Numbered from the stretch's first letter, positions 42,802 through 51,628 are shown. The stretch: 64,000 bases of DNA from Polaromonas sp. A23 (GCF_002001015.1 NZ_MUNO01000037.1:1-64000); one strand, 5' to 3'. The notes: generated by a model not told the origin, from the sequence alone. Numbers and translations: made by a program.

Positions 42802-42814
42802 ACGGCCCGCGGCT

Positions 42815-43750
42815 TTGACGCGAATCAACCTGGCCCTTCTGGCTGCCGCCGCCACCGGCGTGCAGGTTGGCGCGGCCATCGTGGCCTCCCGTTTTGTGGT
42901 TGCAGACGTGCCACCGCTGACCCTGGCCTTACTGCGTTACAGCATCGGGTTTTGTTGCCTTCTGCCGCTTCTTCTCAAGCATTTTCGGGCACTGGCCCTT
43001 GATTTACGAGCGCCGGCAGCTATAAAAAGCATAGCAAGCAAAGACTGGCTCGCCATGGCAGCGCTGGGAACGGGCCAGTTTGCAGTGCTGATTGCGCTGC
43101 TGAACTACGGTCTGCAGCACCTGGGCGCGGCCCAGGCGGCGCTGATCTTCAGCCTGTTTCCTTTGCTGACGCTGCTGCTGTCCAGCGCACTGGGGCGGGA
43201 GCGTATCTCGCCTGCCCTGCTTTTCGGCGTGCTGCTGTCCATCGCCGGCGTCGCCCTGTCGCTGTGGCCCAAGCTCCAGACAGCGCATGCAGGCCACTGG
43301 TGGGGAGAAGCAGCAGTGCTGGCAAGCGCCTGTGTCGGGGCCTTGTGCAGTGTTCTTTATCGCCCTTATCTGCAGCGTTACCCGACGCTGGCCGTGTCAA
43401 GCTTCGCGATGCTGGTGTCGGTTCTGTTTCTCAGCCTGCTCGCCCTTCAGGAATACTGGCCGGCGCGCGTGATGGCGCTCAGCCTGCAAACCTGGGCTGT
43501 GGTCGGTTTCATCGGCGTGTCCAGCGGCATTGGCTACTTCTGGTGGCTTTATGCGCTCAAACACGAATCACCGACGCGAGTGACGGTTTTTCTGGCCCTC
43601 AATCCGCTGACTGCGGCCTTGCTTGGAATGCTTTTTCTCGGAGAAGCGCCTGACCGGTGGTCCATTTCAGCGATTTTTTTCATAGCCTTGGGCTTGTGGT
43701 TTGCCACCCGCCCGCCAAGTCCGCAAGAATTGTCAGCCCGCCGCGCATAA
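42815..43750 (+). CDS. EamA/DMT-family transporter
   Basis: About 311 residues from a TTG at 42815; the start is uncertain because the frame is open well upstream into the preceding gene. About ten membrane segments in two EamA halves (PPLTLALLRYSIGF, GAAQAALIFSLFPLLTLLLS; YPTLAVSSFAMLVSVL, VTVFLALNPLTAALLGMLFLGE). Between the second and third helices it carries about 19 extra residues (LALDLRAPAAIKSIASK) encoded by a copy of a dispersed repeat at 42981-43037. Exporter of unknown substrate. Confidence 0.85.
   Translation: MTRINLALLAAAATGVQVGAAIVASRFVVADVPPLTLALLRYSIGFCCLLPLLLKHFRALALDLRAPAAIKSIASKDWLAMAALGTGQFAVLIALLNYGLQHLGAAQAALIFSLFPLLTLLLSSALGRERISPALLFGVLLSIAGVALSLWPKLQTAHAGHWWGEAAVLASACVGALCSVLYRPYLQRYPTLAVSSFAMLVSVLFLSLLALQEYWPARVMALSLQTWAVVGFIGVSSGIGYFWWLYALKHESPTRVTVFLALNPLTAALLGMLFLGEAPDRWSISAIFFIALGLWFATRPPSPQELSARRA
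42981..43037 (-). repeat. Dispersed AATAGCT-type repeat embedded in the EamA coding sequence
   Basis: Read on the minus strand it gives TTGCTATGC...ATAGCTGCCGGCGCTCGTAAATCAAGGGC and so on, which follows the intergenic copy at 53465-53534 almost base for base over its length. Here it is translated in frame as a loop between membrane helices. Confidence 0.8.
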
Positions 43751-43807
43751 AGTCCTCCTGGCGTTCGACACCTTCAACCTTCCACCTATTCCCGAGGAAA
43801 CTCCATC

Positions 43808-44281
43808 ATGCAGGCCATGCACATCGTCCACCAGGATCAAGCCATCCACGTTTTCGGCATCGAGTTGCGCACGTCGAACGACGAGGCCATGCAGACCATC
43901 CCGCCGCACTGGCAGCGCTTTTCACAGGAAGCTGTGCCGGCAAACATTCCCGGAAAGATTTCTGACGACGTTTATGCCGTTTACACCCACTTCGACCATG
44001 CCGGCAGCAACAACCAGGGGGTTTATTCGCTGATCCTGGGCGCGCAGGTGCATCCGCACACGCCCCTACCAGGCGGATTGGCGCGGGCGGTCATCCCGGC
44101 GTCGCGACGCGCGGTGTTTCCTGTCGAAAAAGGCCGCTTCGATCTGGTGGGCGAAAAATGGCAAGAGATCTGGCGCAGAAACGAGCTGCCAAAAACCTTC
44201 ATCGTCGAGTACGAGCGTTACACCGCCCAAGGCGACATCGACATCTTCATCGGCCTTGACAAGGAGGCCGCGCGCGCATGA
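43808..44281 (+). CDS. GyrI-like small-molecule-binding protein
   Basis: 157 residues with no DNA-binding part. The fold pattern (VFGIELRTSNDEA, YAVYTHFDHAGSNNQGVYSLILGA, FPVEKGRFDLVGEKWQEIW, VEYERYTAQGDIDIFIGL) is that of the AraC effector-binding/GyrI-like or integron-associated effector-binding family. It may act as a stand-alone ligand sensor. Next gene downstream encodes an AraC-type protein that ends in a related domain. Confidence 0.82.
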   Translation: MQAMHIVHQDQAIHVFGIELRTSNDEAMQTIPPHWQRFSQEAVPANIPGKISDDVYAVYTHFDHAGSNNQGVYSLILGAQVHPHTPLPGGLARAVIPASRRAVFPVEKGRFDLVGEKWQEIWRRNELPKTFIVEYERYTAQGDIDIFIGLDKEAARA

Positions 44282-44315
44282 CCAAGCGTCATCACGACCA
44301 GCTTCGGCGTCGGGC

Positions 44316-45191
44316 ATGCCTGTGAGCCGCAGTCACGGCTGGCTGGATTACCAGGAACGCCTGGGCCGGGTGACTGCGTATATCCACGATCACCTTGAGA
44401 GCGAGTTGGACCTGGACCGGCTGGCAGAAGTCGCGCACCTGTCGTCCTACCACTGGCATCGCGTTTATCACGCCTTGTACGGCGAGACCATTGCCGCCAC
44501 GGTTCGCCGGTTGCGGCTGCATCGGGCTTCCGGGTACCTGGCCAACACCACGATGGCCGTGACACAGGTGGCGCGCAAGTGCGGTTATCCCAATGTCCAG
44601 TCCTTTGCACGTGCTTTTCGCGTAGCTTTTGCCATGAGCCCGAGCGACTATCGCCAGCGCGGCGGCCATGCGGTTTTTCTGGGCGGTCAGGCACAGCCTG
44701 AACTCGCTGGCTATAGCGTGGAAATCCGCACCGTGCCGGTGGTACAACTGGCAGGTTTGCCCCACAGGGGTTCCTATATGCGCATTGGCAAGGCGTTTGA
44801 AACCGCCTACACGCAAATGGCTGCCCAAGGCCTGGCCCGCACAGACATGCGTTGGATGGCGGTGTATGACGATGACCCCTTCTCCGTGCCGGAAGCGCAG
44901 CTCAATTCGCGCGCAGGTTTGTCGCTGCCGCCAGATGCTACAGCCCGTGCACCTCTTGTACTGTTTGAACTCGGCGGAGGGACCTGTGCCGTGCTCAGAC
45001 ATAAGGGCCCATACGCCACCATGCGCGCCGCATACCAGTGGCTGTACGGTCAATGGTTGGTGCAGTCGGGCTACGAGGCGGCCAACCTGCCGGTCTTCGA
45101 GGAATACCTCAACAACCCGCGCGACACGGCGCCCGCAGAGCTGCTCACCGACATTTTCCTGCCGCTGGCAGCCAGGTCAGACCAGCATTGA
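44316..45191 (+). CDS. AraC-family regulator with GyrI-like effector domain
   Basis: 291 residues from the ATG at 44316 (GTG at 44322 possible). Two N-terminal HTH motifs (about 15-110: LDLDRLAEVAHLSSYHWHRVYHALYGE and AVTQVARKCGYPNVQSFARAFR). About 130-285 is a GyrI-like domain (VEIRTVPVVQLAGLPHRGSYMRIGKAFETAY), as in Rob/SoxS-like multidrug regulators. Located 34 bases after a stand-alone GyrI-like gene and before the chromate transporter genes; targets unknown. Confidence 0.88.
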   Translation: MPVSRSHGWLDYQERLGRVTAYIHDHLESELDLDRLAEVAHLSSYHWHRVYHALYGETIAATVRRLRLHRASGYLANTTMAVTQVARKCGYPNVQSFARAFRVAFAMSPSDYRQRGGHAVFLGGQAQPELAGYSVEIRTVPVVQLAGLPHRGSYMRIGKAFETAYTQMAAQGLARTDMRWMAVYDDDPFSVPEAQLNSRAGLSLPPDATARAPLVLFELGGGTCAVLRHKGPYATMRAAYQWLYGQWLVQSGYEAANLPVFEEYLNNPRDTAPAELLTDIFLPLAARSDQH

Positions 45192-45230
45192 TAAATTGGC
45201 AGGCAATGGCCGGGAGATAATTGACCGGCC

Positions 45231-45824
45231 ATGAATGTTTCACCCGCAGCGCCTGCCGAAGACGAAGGGGCCAGACCCCGACCCCGCTCACTCACGGACC
45301 TGTTTGTTTCGTTCACCCTGCTCGCCCTGCAGGGCTTTGGCGGCGTGCTGGCCGTTGTGCAACGCGAGCTGGTCGAGAAAAAACGCTGGCTGACCCGCGA
45401 AGAGTTTGTCGAGGAATGGGCGGTGGCGCAAATCATGCCGGGCCCCAACGTGGTCAACCTCTCGCTCATGCTTGGCCACCGTTACTTCGGCCTGCCGGGC
45501 GCCATGGCCGCACTGGCCGGCATGCTGACCGTTCCGCTGGTGGTGGTGCTTCTGCTGGCGCTGCTCTATGGGCAGTTTGAAGGCCACCCAGGTGTGGCCG
45601 GAGCGCTGCGCGGCATGGGCGCCGTGGCGGCCGGCCTGATCACCGCCACCGGACTGAAATTAATGGGGACGTTGAAACTTCACCCGTTGGGCTTGCCGCT
45701 TTGCATCACGCTGGCCGTGCTGTGTTTCATTGGCATTGCCTTGCTGCGCCTGCCTTTGGTGTATGTTTTGCTCGGCCTGGGCGTCACGGCCTGCGGGCTC
45801 ACCTGGCGAAAGCTGGGCCCATGA
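45231..45824 (+). CDS. chrA: Chromate transporter, N-terminal-type half (short CHR)
   Basis: 197 residues, CHR family. Starts with FVSFTLLALQGFGGVLAVVQRELVEKKRWLTREEF and contains the conserved AQIMPGPNVVNLS. Short-chain CHR proteins work as pairs of about 200 residues; the partner is the next gene. It probably exports chromate or a related anion. Confidence 0.88.
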   Translation: MNVSPAAPAEDEGARPRPRSLTDLFVSFTLLALQGFGGVLAVVQRELVEKKRWLTREEFVEEWAVAQIMPGPNVVNLSLMLGHRYFGLPGAMAALAGMLTVPLVVVLLLALLYGQFEGHPGVAGALRGMGAVAAGLITATGLKLMGTLKLHPLGLPLCITLAVLCFIGIALLRLPLVYVLLGLGVTACGLTWRKLGP

Positions 45825-46393
45825 GCATCGCACTGCAATGGAGTGACTGGCTGGGCCTGTTCGGGCATTTTCTGGTGCTGTCGCTGCTTTCAGTTGGCGG
45901 CGCCATCACCACCGCGCCCGACATGCATCGCTATCTGGTCGATGGCCAGCACTGGCTGACCGACCCGCAGTTCAATGCCTCGGTGGCCATCGCACAGGCC
46001 GCGCCCGGCCCCAATGTGCTGTTCGTCGCGCTGATGGGCTGGCAGGTGGGCCTGAACGCTGGCGGGCACTTGATGGGCCTGTTCGGCGTACTGGTCACCA
46101 TGATGGGCATCATGCTGCCCAGCACCACCCTCACCTACCTGGCCGCCAGCTGGGGGCACCGAAACCGCAACCTGCGCGGCGTGCGGGCCTTCAAGCAAGG
46201 CATGGCGCCTATCGTGATTGCGCTGCTGATTGCCACGGGCTGGATCCTGGCCAGCGCCAACGTCGTCGGCCTGAAAGACTGGCCGGTGGCGCTGCTCACC
46301 GTGGTAACCGCGCTGATTGTCTGGCGCACCCGCGTGCACCTGCTGTGGCTGCTGGGCGTCGGGGCCCTGTTGGGCGCAATGGGCTGGGTTTAA
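45821..46393 (+). CDS. chrA: Chromate transporter, C-terminal-type half (short CHR)
   Basis: 190 residues from the ATG at 45821, overlapping the first half by four bases (ATGA). It has the second CHR-domain marks LSVGGAITTAPDMHRYLV and AIAQAAPGPNVLFVALMGW and about six membrane segments. With the preceding gene it makes a heterodimeric transporter. Confidence 0.88.
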   Translation: MSIALQWSDWLGLFGHFLVLSLLSVGGAITTAPDMHRYLVDGQHWLTDPQFNASVAIAQAAPGPNVLFVALMGWQVGLNAGGHLMGLFGVLVTMMGIMLPSTTLTYLAASWGHRNRNLRGVRAFKQGMAPIVIALLIATGWILASANVVGLKDWPVALLTVVTALIVWRTRVHLLWLLGVGALLGAMGWV

Positions 46394-46425
46394 GTCGCAT
46401 CCTCATATACACGTCGGAGAAGTCC

Positions 46426-46893
46426 GTGAACAACCTGGCCACCCCGCCCCTGAATTTCTTTGCCGACCTGTCGGTCAATGTGGGGAAACCGCAGGAGGTG
46501 GGTGACAGTGGCGAGGGTTTGCGTCGCCTGGTTCCCATTACCGGCGGACAGGCCCAAGGGCAGGAGTGGCAGGCCCGTGTTTTGCCGGGAGGCACCGACT
46601 TCCAGCTGGTCACGGCTGCGGGTACCGCCAGGCTGGATGCCCGCTATCTGCTGGAAACCGATGCCGGTGAGATGATTTACGTGCAAAACCATGCCATTCG
46701 CAGCGGCCCGCCGGAGCTGATGGCGCGGCTTCTTCGCGGCGAGCCGGTGGATCCTGCGCTGGTTTATTTCCGTTGTAGCCCACGCTTTGAAACCACCGCA
46801 CCGGCGCTGCGCTGGATCAACGAGCGGCTTTTCGTCGGCACCGGCGCACGCTTGCCTGACCAGGTGCTGATGCGTTTTTACGAAGTGGGCTGA
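46426..46893 (+). CDS. DUF3237 domain protein
   Basis: 155 residues from a GTG at 46426 with CGGAGAAG in front; the frame is open upstream without support. Carries the DUF3237 pattern: FFADLSVNVGKPQEVG, RRLVPITGGQ, GTARLDARYLLETDAGEMIYV. Small beta-barrel cytosolic protein of unknown function. It follows the chromate transporter and ends 30 bases from rlmB on the other strand. Confidence 0.82.
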   Translation: MNNLATPPLNFFADLSVNVGKPQEVGDSGEGLRRLVPITGGQAQGQEWQARVLPGGTDFQLVTAAGTARLDARYLLETDAGEMIYVQNHAIRSGPPELMARLLRGEPVDPALVYFRCSPRFETTAPALRWINERLFVGTGARLPDQVLMRFYEVG

Positions 46894-46923
46894 GCCCGCT
46901 CCACGCCGCCCGGCCACTCGAGT

Positions 46924-47676
46924 TCAGGTTGTCCTCTGGCGCAACGCCTCGTACAGGCAGACGCCGCTGGCCACCGACACATTCAGGCTTTCAACCGCGC
47001 CGCGCATCGGGATGCTGACCAGTTCGTCGCAGGTCTTGCGCGTGAGCTGGCGCATGCCCTCGCCCTCGGCACCCAGCACCAGGGCCACCGGTCCTTTCAG
47101 GTCCACGTCGTATATGGTTTTTTCAGCGTCGTCGCTGGTGCCTATGCACCAGATGTTGCGTTCCTTGAGCTCGCCCAGCGTGCGCGCCAGGTTGGTCACC
47201 ATGAAGTAAGGCATGGTTTCCGCAGCGCCGCTGGCCACCTTGGCGACCGTGGCGTTGATGCCCGCCGCATGGTCCTTGGGCGCAATCACTGCGTGTGCGC
47301 CGGCACCGTCCGCCACGCGCAGGCAGGCGCCCAGGTTGTGCGGGTCGGTCACACCGTCAAGCACCAGCAGCAGCGGAGACTGCTCACCGGCCGCTTCGAG
47401 CTGCTCAAGCAATTCGTCCAGCGATTTCACCTGGGCGACTGCGTCCACCCGTGCCACCACCCCTTGATGGCCGTGGCTGCCGCACATTTTGGCCAGGCGG
47501 AGCCCATCGGACTCCACCAGCCGGACGCCAGCTTCGCGCGCACGGTCGATGAACTGGCGCATGCGCGCGTCGCGCCGCGCCACATCGAAAAACACCTCGA
47601 AAACGGATTGGGGAGCGGTTTTGATGCGCACGCCTACGGCATGGAAGCCAAACAGGACTTTGGGAGAAGATGACAT
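46924..47676 (-). CDS. rlmB: 23S rRNA (guanosine-2251-2'-O)-methyltransferase RlmB
   Basis: 250 residues: an N-terminal L30e-like substrate-binding domain (VLFGFHAVGVRIK) and a SpoU/TrmH SPOUT methyltransferase domain with DGVTDPHNLGACLR (motif 1), VLGAEGEGM (motif 2) and IPMRGAVESLNVSVA (motif 3), which forms the SAM-binding knot. It methylates G2251 in the ribosomal P loop. Full length. Confidence 0.92.
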   Translation of the reverse strand: MSSSPKVLFGFHAVGVRIKTAPQSVFEVFFDVARRDARMRQFIDRAREAGVRLVESDGLRLAKMCGSHGHQGVVARVDAVAQVKSLDELLEQLEAAGEQSPLLLVLDGVTDPHNLGACLRVADGAGAHAVIAPKDHAAGINATVAKVASGAAETMPYFMVTNLARTLGELKERNIWCIGTSDDAEKTIYDVDLKGPVALVLGAEGEGMRQLTRKTCDELVSIPMRGAVESLNVSVASGVCLYEALRQRTT

Positions 47677-47791
47677 GCTCCGATTATCACTGCTGCACCC
47701 TGTGGCCTGACCGCAGGGTGCTTGCGCAGGATGGGCGGTAGCGCTCTGAGCCTAAAATGGTAACTAGACGTTTTTTCTCACTGGAGACGCC

Positions 47792-48670
47792 ATGGGCATT
47801 CGCCTCAAATTCAACCTGGTTTTGGTGATCGTATTTCTGGCCGGCTTTGCCGCGGCCGGCTTTATTTCCCGCCAGTTGCTGCAGGAGAACGCGCGGGAAG
47901 AGGTGCTGCGCAACGCGCGCCTGATGATGGACACCGCCTTGTCTGTGCGTGCCTATACCGTCGAGCAGGTCAAGCCGCACCTGGACAAGCAGCTCGAAGA
48001 GGTTTTCCTGCCCCAAACCGTGCCGGCTTATGCCGCCACGGAAACGCTGCATTACATCCAGAAAAAATACCGCGACTACGGCTACAAGGAAGCCACGCTG
48101 AACCCGACCAATCCGCGCGACCGCGCCACCGACTGGGAAGCCGACATCGTGCAGCAGTTCCGGCAGAACGCCGAGTCGAAAGAACTGGTTTCCGAGCGCA
48201 CCGGCGGTACGGGCCGCATTCTCTACATTGCCAAGCCGATCCAGATTACCAACGCCGCCTGCCTGCAATGCCACAGCGTGCCGTCGGCCGCGCCGGCGAG
48301 CATGATCAAGATTTACGGCGAAGCCAACGGCTTTGGATGGAAGCACAACGAAATCATCGGCGCCCAGGTGGTCACGGTGCCCATGGACATTCCCATCCTC
48401 AATGCCGACCGCACGTTCAAGGCCTTCATGGCGTCGCTGGCTGCGGTATTTGTGGTGGTCTTCATCGTGCTCAACCTGATGCTCAACTGGTTGATCGTGC
48501 GGCCTATCCGCCGCATGTCCCTGGCGGCCGACAAGGTCAGCACAGGTGACTTCGACGTGCCGGAATTTTCGGACGCAGGCCGTGATGAAGTGTCCGTACT
48601 CGGCAGTTCCTTCAATCGCATGCGGCGCAGCCTGGAGAAAGCCATGCAGATGATCGAGCGGGGAAACTGA
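47792..48670 (+). CDS. Membrane sensor: Tll0287-like (DUF3365) haem-motif domain plus HAMP
   Basis: 292 residues. Membrane segment about 8-27, a periplasmic DUF3365/Tll0287-like domain (about 30-205), a second membrane segment (about 210-235) and a HAMP domain (about 230-285) at the C-terminus. The periplasmic domain contains CLQCH (157-161), a c-type haem attachment motif, as in redox or gas sensors of this family. It has no output domain, but the kinase-cyclase gene begins four bases later, so that protein is the likely partner. Confidence 0.88.
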   Translation: MGIRLKFNLVLVIVFLAGFAAAGFISRQLLQENAREEVLRNARLMMDTALSVRAYTVEQVKPHLDKQLEEVFLPQTVPAYAATETLHYIQKKYRDYGYKEATLNPTNPRDRATDWEADIVQQFRQNAESKELVSERTGGTGRILYIAKPIQITNAACLQCHSVPSAAPASMIKIYGEANGFGWKHNEIIGAQVVTVPMDIPILNADRTFKAFMASLAAVFVVVFIVLNLMLNWLIVRPIRRMSLAADKVSTGDFDVPEFSDAGRDEVSVLGSSFNRMRRSLEKAMQMIERGN

Positions 48671-48674
48671 GCCC

Positions 48675-50810
48675 ATGAGCGTGGCCGGCCAGCCTCCGGA
48701 CGCCAAGCCACCCGCGGCTGGCGTGGATGCGGCCGCCCTGCCCGCCGGCCACAAGGTTTTTGAATACCGCATCGAAAAAATGCTCGGGGGCGGCGGCTTT
48801 GGCATTACCTATCTGGCGCGCGACATCAACCTTGAACTCCCGGTCGCCATCAAGGAATATTTTCCCGGTGAACTGACAACCCGCGCCGCGGACCTGTCGG
48901 TCCAGGTGCGTGTGCCCGAAAGCGAGCAGCAGTTCCTCTGGGGCCTGGAACGTTTCCTGGACGAAGCACGGGCCCTGGCCTCCTTCCGCCACCCCAACAT
49001 TGCGCGCGTGCTGCGCTATTTCCGCGAAAACGGTACCGCCTACATCGTCATGGAGTACGAGTCGGGCGACCCGCTCAAACGCTGGCTGGCAAAGCAACCG
49101 GCACTGGACCAGGCGGGCCTGCTCAAGGTGATTTACCCGCTGATGGACGGCCTGGAAGCGGTACACAAGCTGGACTTCCTGCACCGCGACATCAAGCCCG
49201 ACAACATCTATATTCGCGCCGACGGCTCGCCGGTGCTGCTGGACTTCGGCGCGGCACGGCGCTACACCGGCGGACGCGACCTGACCAACATCGTCAGCCC
49301 CGGTTTTGCCCCGTTTGAGCAGTACCACAGCAAGGGCAACCAGGGTCCGTGGACGGACATCTATTCGCTGGGCGCCGTGATGTACTGGATGACCACAGGA
49401 CAAAAGCCACTGGAATCGGCCGCGCGTGTCCAGGACGATTCCATGCCCCGGGCGATCGACATTGGCGATACCGCAGTATTTGGCGAGGCCTTATTGCGCG
49501 CCATTGACTGGGCACTGAGTTCGAACGAGGCGCGCAGGCCGCAGAATGTTGCCGAATTCCGGGCGGCGCTGGTGGAGGCACCCACTGTGCAGGCGGCGCC
49601 CGCGGCGGCGAGCCGTATGCCCACCGAACCGGGAGCGGGGCCTGACAGCGACGTGCTTGCCTTCGCGGCCAGCGCACGTTCATTCCCCGGCAACAGCGCG
49701 CAGAACATCCGCAAGAATGTACTTGGCACCGTGATGTTTCTCGATCTGGTGGCCTATTCGAAACACTCCATCGACCAGCAGGTGGTGCTCAAGGAGCGTT
49801 TCAACGAGCTGATCATCAAGGCGCTCAAAGGCGTGCCGGAGGCCTCGCGCATCGTGATTGACACCGGCGATGGCGCAGCCACCTGTTTTCTTGGCGACCC
49901 TGAGGAGGCGTTGCAATCGGCCTTGCTGCTGCGTGGGCTCCTGCTGCAGAAGTACGGCCAGATGCTGTCGGTCCGCATCGGGTTGCACCTGGGGCCGATC
50001 CGCATGGTGTTTGACGTCAACCAGCGTGTCAATGTGGTGGGCGACGGCATCAACGTGGCGCAGCGCATCATGGACTTTGCCCAGCCCAACCAGATCGTGG
50101 TGTCGCGGGCCTACTACGACGTGGTTTCCTGTCTCACCGACAACGCTGCTGGCATGTTCAGTGCGATGGGACCACACCTGGACAAACACCTTCGCTCGCA
50201 CGAAATTTACGCCGTGCTGGACCCGAAATCACGGCCTGCAGCACCCATACCGGCACGCAACAGCGAGTTTGAAAATACGGCCTCCTTCGCAACGCTGGCC
50301 ACCTTGACGCCGGAGACCACTGCCGAAATCGAGGCAGAACTCGCGCGCAGCATCGGGCCACTTGCCAAGGTGCTGGTCCAGAAAGCCTTGCCGCGCAGCG
50401 TCAGCGTGCAGGGCCTGCGTCAGTTGCTGGCAGTTTCGATTCCCGATCCAATCGCACGCGAGCTTTTTGTGAAACCGAAAAGCAATAAAACCCAACCCAT
50501 GCCCAATTCCGGCGTGCGCAGCGACTGGGGTGCGCTCAACCCTTTCAGCCGTCCGCGGAGCGACCACAGCCAGCCGGTGAATTCGCGTTCGGGCCCGTCC
50601 TCGACCATCTCCTCGCCCCACTTCGACCACGAGCAGTTGGTCCGCCTGGAAAAAGCCCTGAGCCAGTTCATCGGGCCTCTGGCACGCATGATCGTCAAAA
50701 GGGAAGTGGCGCGGCATACTTCGATGGAAGCCTTGATCAAGGCCCTGGCTGCCGAGGTGGATCGGCCCGATGATCGTTCAAAGTTTCTGGCTGCCGCGCA
50801 CAAGCCTTGA
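48675..50810 (+). CDS. Ser/Thr protein kinase - class III nucleotide cyclase fusion
   Basis: 711 residues, no membrane segment. Kinase domain about 28-295: Gly loop GGGGFG (38-43), Lys-60 in VAIKEY, catalytic HRDIKPDN (about 170) and DFG (about 190). Cyclase domain about 345-525: FLDLVAYS (first metal Asp), TGDGAA (second metal Asp) and GDGINVAQRI with the Asn and Arg of the transition-state site, so it looks active. C-terminal part has two related segments of about 45 residues (about 555-600 and 662-706, both containing IGPLA followed by a basic VLVQKA/MIVKRE helix). Substrate (ATP or GTP) not determined. It lies four bases downstream of the HAMP sensor gene. Confidence 0.9.
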   Translation: MSVAGQPPDAKPPAAGVDAAALPAGHKVFEYRIEKMLGGGGFGITYLARDINLELPVAIKEYFPGELTTRAADLSVQVRVPESEQQFLWGLERFLDEARALASFRHPNIARVLRYFRENGTAYIVMEYESGDPLKRWLAKQPALDQAGLLKVIYPLMDGLEAVHKLDFLHRDIKPDNIYIRADGSPVLLDFGAARRYTGGRDLTNIVSPGFAPFEQYHSKGNQGPWTDIYSLGAVMYWMTTGQKPLESAARVQDDSMPRAIDIGDTAVFGEALLRAIDWALSSNEARRPQNVAEFRAALVEAPTVQAAPAAASRMPTEPGAGPDSDVLAFAASARSFPGNSAQNIRKNVLGTVMFLDLVAYSKHSIDQQVVLKERFNELIIKALKGVPEASRIVIDTGDGAATCFLGDPEEALQSALLLRGLLLQKYGQMLSVRIGLHLGPIRMVFDVNQRVNVVGDGINVAQRIMDFAQPNQIVVSRAYYDVVSCLTDNAAGMFSAMGPHLDKHLRSHEIYAVLDPKSRPAAPIPARNSEFENTASFATLATLTPETTAEIEAELARSIGPLAKVLVQKALPRSVSVQGLRQLLAVSIPDPIARELFVKPKSNKTQPMPNSGVRSDWGALNPFSRPRSDHSQPVNSRSGPSSTISSPHFDHEQLVRLEKALSQFIGPLARMIVKREVARHTSMEALIKALAAEVDRPDDRSKFLAAAHKP

Positions 50811-50830
50811 CCTCTGCCGACCCTCCCCTA

Positions 50831-50892
50831 TTGCTACTCTTTTGATAGCTATTAGCGATCATCAATCAAGGGCAAAGCGCCAATTTTTCTTT
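50831..50892 (+). repeat. Dispersed AATAGCT-type repeat
   Basis: TTGCTACTC...GATAGCTATTAGCG, then an AATCAAGGGC centre and a CAATTTTTCTTT end. It aligns with the copy at 53465-53534 over its full length. Located between the converging kinase-cyclase and ABC ATPase genes and reaching the ATPase stop codon. Confidence 0.8.
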
Positions 50893-51628
50893 AACCGGCA
50901 ACCACCTGACCGGCTTCAATGGTGATACGCCGCTCGCAGCGGGCCGCAATGCCGGGATCGTGCGTTACCAGCACCAGCGTGGTTCCGAGTTCCTGGTTGA
51001 GCTCGAACATCAGCGCCATGACTTTTTCGCCGGTGGCAAAGTCCAGGCTTCCGGTCGGCTCGTCTGCCAGCAAGACAGCCGGCTGCACGACAAACGCCCG
51101 CGCCAGTGCTACGCGCTGCTGCTCGCCGCCCGAAAGCACCTTGGGGTAGTGGCCCAGCCGTTCGCCCAGGCCGACACGTTTGAGCATCTCAGTGGCCTGC
51201 GCCCGTGCGTTTTTGGCCCCGGACAGTTCCAGCGGCAACATGACGTTTTCCAGCGCATTGAGGTTGCCCATGAGCTGAAAGCTCTGGAACACAAAACCGA
51301 TTTTCTGGGCGCGCAAGGCCGCCCGGTCATCCTCAGTAAGGGCGAACAGATCCTGTCCAGCCAGTTGCACCGTACCCTGGGTGGGCGTGTCCAGCCCGGC
51401 GATGATGGACAGCAGCGTGCTTTTGCCCGACCCTGAAGCGCCGACAATAGCGGCAGTCTCCCTGGGCGCGAGTGCAAAATCAATATCGCGCAAAATGGTC
51501 AGGGTTCCCGTCGAATCGCTCACGCTCTTGAAAACATGCTCGACGGAAATAATTGCAGAAGAGCGGTTTTCCGTTTCCGCCGGTGAAGCCGGCGGTACCG
51601 AAGAAACAGGAACAACAGGTTCAAACAT
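50891..51628 (-). CDS. ABC transporter ATPase (YbbA/LolD/MacB type)
   Basis: 245 residues from the ATG at 51628 with AAGG upstream. Walker A GASGSGKST, FVFQSFQLMGNLNALENVMLPLEL (Q-loop typical of MacB/LolD/YbbA), signature LSGGEQQR and Walker B LLADEP. In E. coli the ybbA-ybbP operon lies divergently from tesA, and here a TesA-like gene is divergent as well, supporting YbbA. No permease gene follows; the next downstream element is a repeat. Confidence 0.88.
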   Translation of the reverse strand: MFEPVVPVSSVPPASPAETENRSSAIISVEHVFKSVSDSTGTLTILRDIDFALAPRETAAIVGASGSGKSTLLSIIAGLDTPTQGTVQLAGQDLFALTEDDRAALRAQKIGFVFQSFQLMGNLNALENVMLPLELSGAKNARAQATEMLKRVGLGERLGHYPKVLSGGEQQRVALARAFVVQPAVLLADEPTGSLDFATGEKVMALMFELNQELGTTLVLVTHDPGIAARCERRITIEAGQVVAG

